A stretch of DNA of 64,000 bases from NCBI GenBank assembly GCA_946807835.1, contig OX327700.1:28494001-28558000 (forward strand), given 5' to 3'. Of this stretch, positions 22,950 through 35,937 are shown one piece after another. A program made the position numbers and the translations under genes. The DNA comes from Ailanthus altissimus. Lineage: Eukaryota; Streptophyta; Magnoliopsida; Sapindales; Simaroubaceae. Below the pieces are notes generated by a model. The model had not been told where the DNA came from and searched no databases. It saw only the letters and a program-made list of their open reading frames with translations. The stretch's first letter is position 1; each line of letters starts with the position of its first letter.

Positions 22950-25900
22950 ATATACTAATTCTTCACAAAGGTTCGTTTTTTTTTCAAAATTCTATATCCA
23001 AATGCAACACCTCCAAATTTGCCCCTAATTATGCTATCAAACTCGAACTATATTGATCATGTTCAAACAATGACTGAACTTGATCACTGTCACTACCTTA
23101 GTCAACATATCTGTGAAATTCTCGGTAGTTCCAATCTTCTGAAGTAATATTCTTCTTTTGCTAATGATCTCCCATACAAAATGATACCAAACATTAATAT
23201 GCTTTGTTCGAACATAGTACACTTGATTCTTTGCTAAATGAATAGCACTTTGACTGTCGGAATAAATAGGAATCTTCTGCTAACTAATTCTCAACTTATC
23301 TAGTAATTCCTGTTATGTACTCTGCCTCTGTAGTAGACAAAGTAACTATAGACTACTAACTCACAAGTGCTCTCATAAGAGTAAATAGATAACTGATTAT
23401 TAATCGGTGTTTATCCAAATCACCACCATAATCATAATCAACATAACCAACAACACATTGATCACATGTATTATCTCTCTCAAAGACTAAATCAACATCT
23501 ACAGTTTTAATAAATACTGTAGAATCCATTTCACAGCCTGTCAATATCCTTTACCAGAATCATGCATATATCTGCTCACTACTTTAACTATATGTGAAAT
23601 ATCAAGTCTCATACACACCATCGCATACATCAGCCTACCAACTGCATTAGCATTTAGAACTCGAGACATATACTTGCGTTCCTCATCTGAACTATAGGAT
23701 AAAGATGCACTAATTTTTATATGAGGAGCAAGTGGGGTTCTTACAAGTTTTGACTTCTCTAAAATGCCAAAATGTTGTAATACCTTTTTTAGATATTATT
23801 TCTGAATCAAACAAAATTCCCTCTTTCTCTGTCTCTACTAATCTCTATACTTAGTATCTTTCTACCTTCACCCAAATCTTTTATCTCAAACTCTCGGTTC
23901 AATTAAGTCTTTAATTTTCTAATTTCTTTGACATTCATTGAAGCTATCAATATGTCATCGACATATAAGTGTAGATAAATGAAAGAACCATTATATAGCC
24001 TCCGAAAATACACACAATGATTAAATTTGCTTCTTGTGTACCTCTGACCCATTATAAACTAATCAAACTGCTTCTACCACTGCCTCAGTGATTGTTTCAC
24101 ACTATAAAGTGATCTTTTCAGTTTGCAAACTAATTTTTCCTTATCAGCAACTTTGAATTCTTCTCGCTGAGTCATATAGATTTCCTCTTCCAAGTCACTA
24201 TATAAAAATGTAATTTTTATATCGAGTTAAACTAGTTCTATATTTAACTAAGCTCTAAGGCCAATAAAATTCTAGTGGAAGAATGTTTCACAATTGAAGA
24301 AAATACATCATTATAGTCAATTTATTCTCTTTGTGCATAGCCTTTAGCCATCAACCTTGCCTTGTAGTGGACATTTTTCTTGTCAAAAAATTCATCCTTC
24401 TTTACATATACCTATTTGTACCCAATTACCTTCTTACCCTTCAGTAGTTGAGTTAGCTCTCAAATTTCATTCTTCTGAAGAGATTGCATCTCTTCCTTCA
24501 TAGTTGTCTTCTATTGATCAATTTCAGAATAGCTGACTGCCTCTCTATAAGTGGAAGGAACATCATCATCTACAACTGAAAGTGTATAGGCTACCATATC
24601 AATAAATCGAGCAGATTTTTAAATTTCATGTTTTGGCCTATTTATTGCGATAGATTCTTGTTGCTGTTGCTATTCTTGAGTAGAACCTTCTCCATCATTT
24701 CTCAAAACTACCTCTGTCATAAGAGTACCATTATCTGTCTCTACAGATCTAACCAGATTTAATATAGTTGTTTTCAACTCTACCTGCTGTTGAGTACGCT
24801 TCACCTGTTGTGGAGTACTATTCACCATTGTCTGGTTTTCTGATTTCTTCAACATAGAAGACTCATCAAATGTTACATTTCTACTGGATACAATCTTCCT
24901 CAAACTCGAACACCAAAGACGATATCCTTTCACTTCTGAAGAAAATCTCAAGAAAATTACTTTCTTGGCTCTATAATCTAGCTTCGATTCTTTCACATGA
25001 TAATATGCAATGGAACCAAATACATGTAAAGAATCATAATCAAAAACTGGTTATCCAGACCAAACCTCCAATGGAGTATCACCAATAGCAGCTGACAGTA
25101 GATGATTAATAAGATGACATGCATAAATCACAACCTCAGCCCAAAACTTCTTGTTCAATTTTGCATTTGACAACATACACCGAACTTTCTCTAATAATAT
25201 CTAATTCATGCATTTGCCACTTCATTCTGATGTGGTGTAACTCTCATAGTAAAATAACGTACAATACCCTCATTTTAACACAATTTCAAGAACTGATCAC
25301 CGTAATACTCACCACCATTATCTATTCTGAGATACTTGATTTTTCTGCGGGTTTGTGTCTCAACCATTTTTTTCATTTAAGGAAAGCACTAAGTACATCA
25401 TCTTTAGATTTCAAAACGTACACCTAAATTATTCTGGAAAAGTTATCAACAAAAATAACATAGTAGCTCATAACTCTCATAGATGTAGTCTGAGAAGGTC
25501 TCCACATATCTGAGTGAACATAATCAAGAATACCCTCGGTATGAATAACGGTGTCAAACTTCACTCTCTTTTGCTTTTCCATAACACAATACTCACAAAA
25601 GTCTAGCTTGCAGGTCTTTGCACCTCTCAATAAGCCTCTTTTCACCAAACTGAATAAGACTTTCTCACCTGCATGCCTCAACTGCATATGCCACAATATA
25701 GTGATCTTTGAATCTATATCATTATCAGAAACCACAACCACTGATCCAATAATTGTACTACCATTATAGTAATACAAGTTATTCCTTCTGGTGTCTTTTA
25801 AAGTCACAAAAGCGCCTGAAGTAACCCTTAGAATTCTATCTCATATAGATACAGTATAGCCTTTAGATTTCAAGGCTTTCAAAGAGATGAGATTCTTCTT

Positions 25901-26981
25901 CAACTTTGGTATATATTGAACATCTGTGAGAACTCTAGTAGATCCATCATCATTTCTCAATGGGATTGAATCTATCCCAACAGTATAAGAACTATCATTA
26001 TTGTCCATATACACAACTTTACTATTAAGCTCTTTAAAATTAAAGAACCATTCCCGATGTGGACACATATGATAAGTAAAATCTGAATCCATAATCTATT
26101 CGTCGAATGAGATGTGGATGAATGATCACTTAAATAAAAATCTGACATACTATCATCACTTACACTCTTAACAACGCATGTATCATAAACAAACATTTCT
26201 TTTTCTTTCTTTTTTTAACTTCGGACAATCTTTCTTCCAATACCCTTTTTTTTCCAACAAAAGACACACTCATCTTTTCCTACTTTATTCGTCAACTTAG
26301 ATTTTTCCCTTTTTTTCTCGATTTTACAATGGCTACGCCTTTTCATTACCAGTGTTTCTACTGATTCATCTATATGTTCTCTCTGATCCTTTCTACGAAT
26401 TTCATAGTTTGTTAAAGAAGAACAAACTTCTTCAAATGACAATTTATCCTTCTCATGGATGAGAGTAATACATAAATAATCGAATTCATCTGGAAGAGAA
26501 CTAATCAATAGCATAGCCGTTATTTTATCTTTAAATGTTTTCTCTAAGTTTAATAAATCAACAATTAACTTATTAAACTCATCAATATAAGAATTGATAC
26601 TCGTACATAGTCTCAATTGAAGATAAAACAATCTCTTCAATAGATACAACCGATTTTCATTGCTTTTCTTTATATATTTATTCTCGAAGGCCTTCAACAA
26701 TGCATTGGAGACTTTTTCTCTGATGAACGGATACTTCTGCTCTCTACACAGATAATAACGAATCAACCCACAACCTTTTATATTAAGCCTATTCCAGTAT
26801 GTCTCCTTGATATCTTCTGGTTTGTTTCTTCTAGAACTATATCCAAATCTTACTAACACAATTCGTCCAATATCTCACTCTGCCATAAGCCGAAATTATT
26901 TCGACCATCAAAATTTTTCACATCTATTTTTGTACTAGACACTGTCACTATCCTCATCGATGTAGATGATGATGATGCCAT
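22950..26981 (-). pseudogene. Copia gag-pol polyprotein, disrupted
   Basis: The start codon is at 26979-26981 (MASSSSTS), followed by the gag signature FDGRNNFGLW and then a stop/frameshift before the long gag frame 26215-26859. The zinc knuckle (about 26240-26270) keeps CVFC but lacks the His and last Cys. Protease (about 26050-26092) reads DSD where DSG is normal. The integrase zinc domain (25424-25807) has H, H, C, C in LWHMQLRHAG and CEYC, then the start of the catalytic core (HSDMW). A later piece (24670-24996) ends the integrase. Reverse transcriptase keeps an intact YVDD at 23954-23965. The RNase H end is at 23037-23544 with GYVDYDYGGDLDK and DMLTKVV. Several stops lie between the pieces. 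Confidence 0.85.
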
Positions 26982-27136
26982 AGCTACCTCACATTTATGA
27001 GCTCGATACACAATATTACAAATAACCAAATTTCACCAAATAATTATATTCAATCAACTAGCAATCCAAAATTCAACAACCCAGAATAATAATAAGTGCT
27101 TAACAAAAAATAGCCACTCACCATCCTAAACTTTGG

Positions 27137-27148
27137 GCTCTGATACCA
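27137..27148 (-). other. Primer binding site, initiator tRNA-Met
   Basis: The minus strand reads TGGTATCAGAGC, an exact match to the usual plant Copia primer site, two bases inside the 5' LTR. Confidence 0.85.
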
Positions 27149-27150
27149 CT

Positions 27151-27626
27151 TGTTGTATCAAGAAGCGTTCAAACAACAATTAGCACTATAGTTATGCTAG
27201 CAATAGAATATAATACCACAACGAGGTAACCAACTATCATCCAACACATATATGCAAAATAGAAATAACACTAAATTTAACGAGGTTCAAAAATATTACC
27301 TACGTCCTCGGGCGCTACTGGAATAAATTCACTATCTTTAAAGAGAAGTTACAAAAAAATTTAGCCACAATACAACTTCTCAAACTATTTGGTCAAACTG
27401 AAAATACTTAAACAGTAGGGTTAATACTGTAATTATCTAAATAGTAGGGTATTACTACAAATGCCCAAAAATAAAAGAAAAAAATTAAACTCTTACAAAC
27501 TTTAAGGATTTAAATGTAAAATTTTTGAATTACAAGATTCTCATAAAGAGATTCTGTAAATTAAAGAGAGAAAAAAATTATCTAAAATGGGATTAACTCA
27601 AATTGACATATAAGCTAATTTTAACA
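27151..27626 (-). repeat. 5' LTR of the minus-strand Copia
   Basis: On the plus strand it runs TGTTGTATCA to GCTAATTTTAACA, so the terminal TG/CA are kept. Compared with the 3' LTR it lacks the TATA-bearing segment. Confidence 0.85.
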
Positions 27627-28624
27627 CATGCTTCCCGGCAACAACTAGACTATCACTCGAAGCCTTGCATTTTTTTTTTCAAATTTTGTAGTTTATTTTT
27701 TTAAAAAAAACTCTTAGTCAATACCAACCTGATTATGTCACCATATTAGATTATTAAAATTAAGAACATCATAAATTTATTATACATAAAATTATATATT
27801 AAGAGTTAATATAATAAAGCCATGTATATCTATATATATTATATTATATTATATTATATTACAAACATTTCCTTATAGAGTATGTTCAAAGGAATCAAGA
27901 TTTTGCCAACTTATCTTTTTCCAAGAGAGTTTATGGATAGTATTTGAATATACAAGAGAAGTTAGAAGAAGATGCTCAAATTTCATAAAAAGCTCTTTTG
28001 CTTTAAACGTATGTAAATTTAATATAATACAAAGGATAATTATTGAAAATTTAGATTCCCTTTTATGTTAAATTTTATTTAATCTTTTAAAAATTCTTCG
28101 ATATGTATTATGTATTAGATATAATTAGTTGAGATTTTTTTCTTCTTTTAATAAACATCCATTTTGACAGATCATAAACTAATAAAAATTTAAGTGAAAT
28201 TTTAATTAAAAAATATCCGGATCTAATTATTAAAAAATGCTATTACCATTTCATTAGTTGATAAGTTATATTAATTATATCTTTTAAAATACAAAATTAA
28301 ATGAAGTGTAAGAAACAAGCGATAAGCCAAGCCAAACCCAAGCCAAACTAAACAAGATAACTTAGGCTTAGCCACTTTTGAAGGCATCCGAATACACAAT
28401 CTAGAAACCAAAATCCAACGTTGGATTTTCCAAAAAAAAAAATAGAAAGACACCGAAATCCAACGGTCGAAATTGGAAAGTTTGCAGGCTTATCTTCTCT
28501 GACTTGATTCTGTATAGTGTTTTACAAATAAATATAGTTTTTTTTAAAAGAAAAGAGCAGAGACTTTGTACAGTACATATAAAACGTGGAGCTTAAAACG
28601 GGACCAGCCCGCCATTAATGCAAT
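27627..28624. other. Upstream region of the APK1-type kinase gene
   Basis: AT-rich spacer with an (ATATT)n tract at about 27837-27862. The last few hundred bases are presumably promoter. No gene seen. Confidence 0.4.
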
Positions 28625-28650
28625 TCTCTCTTTCTCTCTCTCTCTCATTT
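28625..28650 (+). promoter_or_regulatory. Pyrimidine (CT) patch of the kinase promoter or leader
   Basis: A run of CTCTCTTTCTCTCTCTCTCT lies about 460 bases before the start codon. Such Y-patches are common near plant transcription starts. The role is inferred from position only. Confidence 0.4.
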
Positions 28651-29104
28651 CTGTTTTGCTTGCAAATTGCAGTAGAGATTGCTTGGCTACTCATATTAAA
28701 AATCCAAACCTTTAGCTTCAACTGGTTCAACTCTTATCCATCTCTTTATATTTGATTGTCTTATTTCGGAACTGGATACAAAAGAATCAAAACAGGGTTA
28801 CGAAGGAAGAAGTGGGTTTGTTTATATTTCTATGGGTTTGCTCTTTTTTTCCCCTTAAATTTTAAAGGTGGTTTATTTGCAGTCAAAAAAGCAATTGATT
28901 GGTGGGTTTTTTTCTTAAGATAATGGCTAACTTTTGTTGCATATAAATAAAAACAAAACAGAGAAGAAAAAAGCTTGTTGCTTTTCACACTTAGATCTGT
29001 ATCCTATCACTCTTCAAGTATACAGCTCATTTCAAGTTTCAATTTTGTGATATATAGGGAGAAAGTTTAGGGAGAGGCTTTCTGGTTTCTTGGGGTTTGA
29101 TTTC

Positions 29105-31647
29105 ATGGGGGTTTGCTTGAGTGCTCAAATCAAAGCCGAGAGCCCATTCAACACAGGTATCCAAAAGTTTCTAGCTTCTTATGATTTTAATCTGTATTGA
29201 AATATTTATTTTATTTCATACCTCTGCTAGTCTAATATTAATTGAATGAATAATTTTCTCAACTCTCCTATTCTAGTCTACGTTTTTTAGTTCAGATACT
29301 CTTTTGTGGGGTTGGACAATTGAACTTGAGCTATATTTTGGAAAAATTTAGGATCTTGGTTGTTATCTTTTTGGTTTCTTTAACGGAAAACTTTTCGTTT
29401 GTTTGTTTATTTGCATATCCTTCTCACCAGTAGTTGTAGTTTGTTGTAAACATTGGCCTAATCTGTAGCCTTATGAAGAGTTTCTAAAATTGCATGGCCC
29501 CGGACTCCAGGTAGCTCAATATTTCAGCCTTTTGCTTTACTCGACTAAACGGCAAAACATGGAAAATTCCACTTATGTTATGGTTTGATGCTGAATTCAG
29601 TGGATTAGTATTATGCTATAGCCTATAGAGATTCATTTTTTTATAAATTGGTGGTTGGATTGGTAACCCATTGATATGAGGAATTTAATATGTAACAAAT
29701 TAGAGTCTGATTTAAATAGAGATTATACATTTATGTGTGCAGGGGTGAGTTCAAAGTATGTTAGCACAGATGGGAATGATATGAGCGGTACGGATAGTAA
29801 GGTCTCATCACATTCAGTTCCTGCAACACCTAGGAGTGAGGGTGAGATCTTGCAGTCATCCCCTAATTTGAAGAGGTTCAGTTTTGCTGATCTCAAAATG
29901 GCCACCAGGAATTTTCGTCCAGATAGTGTATTAGGAGAAGGTGGTTTTGGTTCTGTTTTTAAAGGGTGGATTGATGAGAATTCATTTGCTGCTGCCAAGC
30001 CTGGAACTGGTATAGTTATTGCTGTGAAAAGGCTTAACCAAGAAGGTTTCCAAGGTCACAAGGAGTGGTTGGTGAGTTCATGGTCTACTACTTTGTTAGA
30101 ATCTACACATCTGCAGAACCAAGTTGGTGATGTTCTTCTACCTTTTAGATGTAGAACAAGTTAAAACTTCTGTCATTCTTTTCTTTTTAAAGTCTGGCAC
30201 ACTAGAAGCTGGTATTGGTTGCCTCAAAAAAAAAAAATGACAAGACAAGAAGAAGCCGTTATAGTATTGGTGCCTCTGCCATTGTCAAGATTGATTCTAG
30301 GAGTGAAATTCGTTTCTTCAGACAACCTTTTTACAACTTTGGCTTTTGTCAACTTAACAAACTTGTGGTTTTTCTGACTTAAGTTTGTAGATTCACTTGC
30401 TTGTTTGTTTGTACTTTTTTTTTTTTTCTGATCCTACAGGCAGAAGTAAATTATCTGGGGCAGCTTTACCATCCTCATCTAGTGAAACTGATCGGATACT
30501 GCTTGGAGGATGAACACCGACTTTTGGTGTATGAGTTTATGCCTCGAGGCAGCTTGGAGAATCATTTGTTCAGGAGTAAGTTTCCTGCCTGCTGCTTGGC
30601 ACCAGTTACCTGTAGTGCGTTCAAGTGATATTTTGTGATTGACATACTTGGGTGCTTGCTGTATCAGGGGGCTCTTATTTCCAACCTCTTTCTTGGAGCC
30701 TTCGCATGAAGGTTGCTCTAGGTGCTGCTAAGGGCCTCGCCTTTCTTCATAGTGCTGAAACAAAAGTTATATATCGGGACTTCAAGACTTCTAACATCTT
30801 GCTTGACTCTGTATGTAACTTGTGAAGCAGATCTTCTCAACTCTATTTGATAGATTCTGGGTCTATTTTTCTCCTCGCTGTTTTTTTTCTGAGATTAACT
30901 TTTTCAATACATGATCACACAGAATTACAATGCAAAACTTTCAGATTTTGGATTGGCCAAGGATGGACCAACAGGTGATAAGAGCCATGTCTCTACCAGA
31001 GTTATGGGGACATATGGATATGCAGCACCAGAGTACCTTGCCACAGGTGTTTGTTTATCCATTTATCTTCTTGTGCTTAATTGATGTAGTTTCACCAACT
31101 AGCTTGTTAGATTTTATGGACCTTGTGTCATAACTCTTGCTTATTTTGTTTTTACATTAGAGTTTATGTAACAAACTCTTTTGTTAACTGGTACATCTTT
31201 TCACTGATTGTAGGTCATCTAACTACTAAGAGTGATGTGTATGGTTTTGGAGTTGTTCTTCTAGAAATGTTATCTGGCCGCAGAGCAATAGACAAGAATC
31301 GGCCATTTGGAGAGCACAATCTAGTGGAATGGGCTAAGCCCTACCTTGCTAATAAACGTAAGATATTCCGTATCATAGATAACAGACTTGAAGGCCAGTA
31401 CACGTTGGAGGGAGCCTATAAGGCAGCTACTCTTGCATTGCGATGCCTGTCTACTGAAGCCAAGTTCAGGCCTAACATGGCTGAAGTTGTTACAGTATTG
31501 GAGCAGCTTCTGGATTCCAGTGAAATTGGAAACACTTGCAGTAATTCAAACAAAAGACCAAAAGTTCGTAGATTAAGTGCAGATGATGCTAAGAGCAGGA
31601 GCGTTACTGCTTATCCTCGGCCCTCTGCTTCACCTCTTTATGCATGA
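29105..31647 (+). CDS. APK1/PBL-type receptor-like cytoplasmic kinase (RLCK-VII)
   Basis: A Ser/Thr kinase of the immune-signalling RLCK-VII family, whose members relay signals from membrane receptors. Six exons: 29105-29156, 29743-30071, 30440-30575, 30668-30810, 30923-31046, 31214-31647; all introns are GT-AG and phases agree, giving 405 residues. MGVC at the N-terminus carries Gly2 (myristoylation) and Cys4 (palmitoylation), placing it at the plasma membrane. The kinase domain covers about 75-355: GEGGFG loop 82-87, ATP-binding K113, catalytic D210 in [11 protein letters not shown] at 228-230, APE 255-257. YRD in place of HRD is usual for this family. The tail ends [12 protein letters not shown], a hallmark of the APK1A/APK1B (PBL9/PBL10) subgroup. 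All catalytic residues are intact, so it should be active. The exact orthologue is not determined. Confidence 0.93.
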
Positions 31648-33636
31648 AAACAGATTTAAGAACTTGACGGATGTAAATTTTTCTTTTCCCTCAAACATAT
31701 TGCAGGTGATTTGGCGACAAGTCGAGTACTTGGGCATTTAACTTTTTCCTGTCCTGTGATAGTATAGCTCATGTTTTTGCCAATGTGTTTAATATCAATC
31801 TTCTGTTGACATGATTCTGAGGGTCAGCCTATAACCCAAATATTTGTATCTCTATTGGGATTTATCAAAATGTTTGCGACACGTGGAAACAGCATGGAGA
31901 TATAGGAACGTAAAAGCGCTCTGTATGACTATAGTTGGATCTTTTTTAGCCCATTTCCAGCCTGGGTGGTGGTTGTATCTTTAGGCTATTATTTAATTTT
32001 TTCAGATGGGTCTGTCATTGAGATTTTAATGCATGTTTATTACTTTGTTGTAAGACAGCTATCTCTGCTCTTGCTTTACAATGGCATAACAAAAGCGCTT
32101 TTGAGATTTGCGTGTTCGGCCTGAATCTATGATTTTATGAAAAGTGATCTGATCTTGACTAATACTATTCCAAAGTGACAGAAGAAGTGACCAAAAAGCA
32201 GAAAAGTGAATGCAAAGTGCAAACTTACAAACTCCATTAAGTTGGAGTGAATCAAGGAGTGATGGGGACACGTGGATATGTATTTGTAATGGTTTAGTCC
32301 AACAAGCTTTTGAGCATAAAGTTGAAGACTTTGGTTGCCTCACCAACATCAAATGGGATCAGAGCACCATGTAGCTTGTTTCTTAGTATGTTGGGATTTG
32401 AGGTGTAGTGACTTTGAGCTTACTGTTGTTGTAAAATGGAAATGGAGTCACTAGTTGTCGAGTATAAATACGTGGGCCATTAGTAAACTCTAGTTATTTT
32501 TAAAATCCGTTCTTATTGACTGCTGTGTTTTTAAATTAAGTGAAAGTACAACTTTCAAGCACATCCCAAGTAAAAATTCATTCTGTCCCAGCAACAATGG
32601 TAGAGTTACTGACCTGGAAGTGGCGGATTTGTTGTTGGAGAGTCAGCATGTTTAAATTCTAAAATTTCTTCGAAAGAAAAAGAAAATTGAAGAATTAAGA
32701 GAGTGCCTCACTGCTTCTATTTCTCCGCAGCAACAAACCAATTGGTGAAGGCAAGATATTTGTTTCATTTAATCAAATCAAGTAATCGAATAGGATCAAA
32801 TCCCTGACCCGTTTTGTTATGGTAGAGAGTAGCGAAGACTCTACAATTCTCCTGGTGACTTGCGTGAGTGTGCTTGCTGTTGCTGGTGTTTTACCAAACC
32901 AGGAAGCGAAAGGTGTCTGTTTGCTTGCGTGCTAGTTTTAACATAATTGATAACAATGTCAATATCTAGGACACGGCAAACCCGAGATGAATAAGCAGCC
33001 ATTTGGAAATCCATGAGAGGAAGCATCATTCACAAGAAAATTGTCTAATTTGAATGGTTCATGAATTAAGCAATTTTAGCAGGTTTCATAATAGACCGGT
33101 TCATATTTTCTAATAAACCATAAGGTAGGAGCAGGTTTCTAAGACTTATTCAAAGCCATGTGTTATGTGTGCATTGTCCCAATTGCTTGATTTAGAGACG
33201 GTCTTAACTTTTGACTCTCTTTATAAGCTCGGGCTAGTCCTTAAAAGGCATTTTGTCTACTCTGCAAAAGCTTAATTCAAGTTGGCTAACCTGCTAAGGA
33301 ATTAAAGATGACATCAGTTTAGGGAACAATATAATATATATAGACAGCGATAATATGTGCCCCCGTAGGGCAAATGACATAGTTGAGAAAAGAAATGGGA
33401 ACTTGTGCCTCACAATAAGCATTCAAGAAAAGCATGCATGGAGATGCAGCTTTCCCTTGGGACCTATAACTAACGAATAAGAAGAATTGAGTCGTCAAAT
33501 GAATAGTCTCCAATCATTCCAGGGATAACGTGGATCTCTATGTTCAATTTTCTCCATTGGGAGAGACGCAATTATATGACATTGTGAAGGAGACGCAAGG
33601 CCTTTGAGTCTCTTGACTGCCGCGAGTTTGAGCCTA
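31648..33636. other. Spacer between two convergent kinase genes
   Basis: Contains the 3' untranslated regions of both genes. No extra gene, transposon protein or RNA gene was recognised in the 2 kb. Confidence 0.45.
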
Positions 33637-35937
33637 TCACCAAGTTCTTACCAACCCAGGCGTCCAATTTCTCCAATCTAACTTCCCAATGGATTTGTTT
33701 CTCAAATTGACTTTTTCTCTAATAACAAAAACCTTCCTCAAATAATTGTTCCCTTGTTTGGTGGACTCAGGCTCAGTCTCCGCTTCAGTTTCTTCCTTCA
33801 CTTCTTCAGTTTCACTGACAGGTACTGACATGATTTCATCTTGAGATGATGCCTCGGCAATTATATTTCCCAGCGTCTCAACCACCTCACTCATTTTAGG
33901 ACGAGACTTCGAATGCTTCATGAGACATTTGTTTGCTAAGTATGCAAGCTTTTGGGCTGATTTGATGCGGTAATTTCCTTCAAGTCGTGGGTCTACGATA
34001 ATGTGGAATTTCTTAGAGCCTGACACATAAGGTCTCACCCATTCTAAAAGCTTCTGCTCGTTTCGGGGTAAATTTCTCTCCAATGCTCGCCTTCCTGTGA
34101 TAAGTTCATAGACAACAACCCCAAAGCTCCAAACATCACTCTTAGCGGTCAGCCTGCCGGTCTGAACATACTCCGGAGCAGCATAACCTACTGTGCCTAC
34201 AACCTATATAATGATAAGAATATCAGCATAGATCACATTATCAAGGGTTGCAATCCCTGATTTCAATCAATCGGATATGAATATATCCATTACTCAACAT
34301 GGAATTCATCAAAAAAAAAAAACTCTAATTGGAAGACTTCTCATCATCTCGTGTTGGTAGTACAATAATTGTGCATCAGTCAATTCCCCCACGTAAATCC
34401 ACCACCTTGAGAGGTGGAAAATTGCCACATTCAACATAAAGATAAACAACTTACTGCTGTTGAGACATGGCCTTGTCCTTCAGGAGGGCCCTGCCTAGCC
34501 AATCCGAAGTCTGAGAGCTTTGCATTATAGTCTTCATCTAGCAGAATATTTGATGTTTTAAAATCCCGAAATATTAGCTGCATGAATAATAAAGCAGACC
34601 AAAATCATGAGAACCAGCAAGCAATGGAGCGGACTAACCCAGGAGACAGTTGCTAATGAACACAATTGACTGTTGGAGGCATTAAATAAAAGAAAAAGTG
34701 TACCTGAAAATCCATTTCTTCGTGCAGGTATGCTAATCCACGGGCTGCATCTTGAGCAATTTTTAATCTTGTCATCCAAGGAAGAGATGTTGGAACTCGA
34801 CCCAATAGATGGTCCTCCAAGCTTTTATTATGCATAAGCTCATAGACCAACAGCCTTTGCATCCCTCTTTCATCATCTTCTGCACAATATCCAACTAATT
34901 TGACAAGATTTGGATGTTTGACCACACCCAAAAAGTTCACCTCATTGATCCATTCTTTATGCCCCTGAATACTAGAATGCAAAAACATCCTATAAGAAAG
35001 CCTCAAAAGCACCCAAATTATTCTTCAACCTTCAAAATCATTTCCCAAATCTCTTACAAAAACAACGTAAAAACATATCAATCTTTAAAGTAAATGCCCA
35101 TAAAACTCCACAAATTAAACCATGTCAGCAAATATTCCCTGCCCTGTAAACCTACAATCTAGACAAATTCGCAAGCCCAATTCCCTAACATTTCAAAGTT
35201 AAAAACTTTTTCTTGGAAAGAGTTTATTCACTCAAATAAGTCATTCACAACTGCCAGCTACAGTCAGCTTAGGATAAGTAGAGAACAATTATTAACAAAA
35301 TGACATTCCATAACTCAGCTATAATACACAGTTAAAAAAACGTTCTTTTTACTTTTCTTTTTTTTTTTCTTTCAAATTAACCAACCCCACATGATAAAAA
35401 CAGATAATTTAACATAATCATAAGTCCACAGTCCAAAAATCGACAACATTTAAATGCAAAAACAAAAAATGGCGGAAAAGGGTTAAATATTTTATAGAAC
35501 TGAAAAAGGGTTCGTGCCTGGAAACCGTGGCGATTCAGCTGCTTAATAGCAACATCCAACTTTTTATCTTGACCGTTAGTTTCATCGTCATCATCATCAT
35601 CAGAAGCCCTAACAACCCCTCTATACACACAACCAAACCCTCCTTCACCAATCAACAAAGCTCTGCTGAACCCTCGCGTAGCAGATTTCAGTTCGGCAAA
35701 CGAGAACACCCTCAGATCGTTGGCCCTCCGCTGACTCAGCAAATCGTAAAACGCCACCGTGTCAGACCAGTCCCGCGAGTCCGAGTCAAACTCCGACCGC
35801 CTCGTGTCAACGCTGCTCGAGGCCACGCTCAGCGACCGGGCCCAGGACACCTTCGAGGTCCTCGAAACGACGACGCCGCCGCCTCCGTCCTCACCGTCGT
35901 CCCGCCTCTCCCCGTTCGTGAAATGAAAACACTTCAT
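33637..35937 (-). CDS. PCRK/PBL19-type receptor-like cytoplasmic kinase (RLCK-VII)
   Basis: Four exons on the minus strand, in transcript order 35518-35937, 34704-34964, 34455-34577, 33637-34203, give 456 residues in a continuous frame. The N-terminus MKCFHF lacks Gly2 and matches the PCRK1/PCRK2/PBL19/PBL20 subgroup, so membrane attachment by myristoylation is not expected. Kinase landmarks: GEGGFG 97-102, K132 in VAIK, catalytic D232 in [11 protein letters not shown] 250-252, APE 277-279. An Asp run (113-118) sits in the loop before K132, and the C-terminal tail is acidic ([17 protein letters not shown]). Intron 1 has a GC donor (CAG|GCACGA) with an AG acceptor; the others are GT-AG. PCRK-type kinases act downstream of pattern receptors. 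The N-terminal exon is markedly GC-rich compared with the surroundings. No lesion seen. Confidence 0.9.

Larger units (their letters stand above)
22379..27626 (-). mobile_element. Nearly full-length Copia retrotransposon, inactivated
   Basis: LTRs of 554 (3') and 476 (5') bases bound a gag-pol region in the standard Copia order gag, protease, integrase, reverse transcriptase, RNase H. A tRNA-iMet primer site and a purine-rich tract next to the 3' LTR are present. The total of 5.2 kb is typical for Copia. CATG at both outer borders may be a partial target duplication. Frameshifts and a changed protease motif disable it. Confidence 0.88.
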
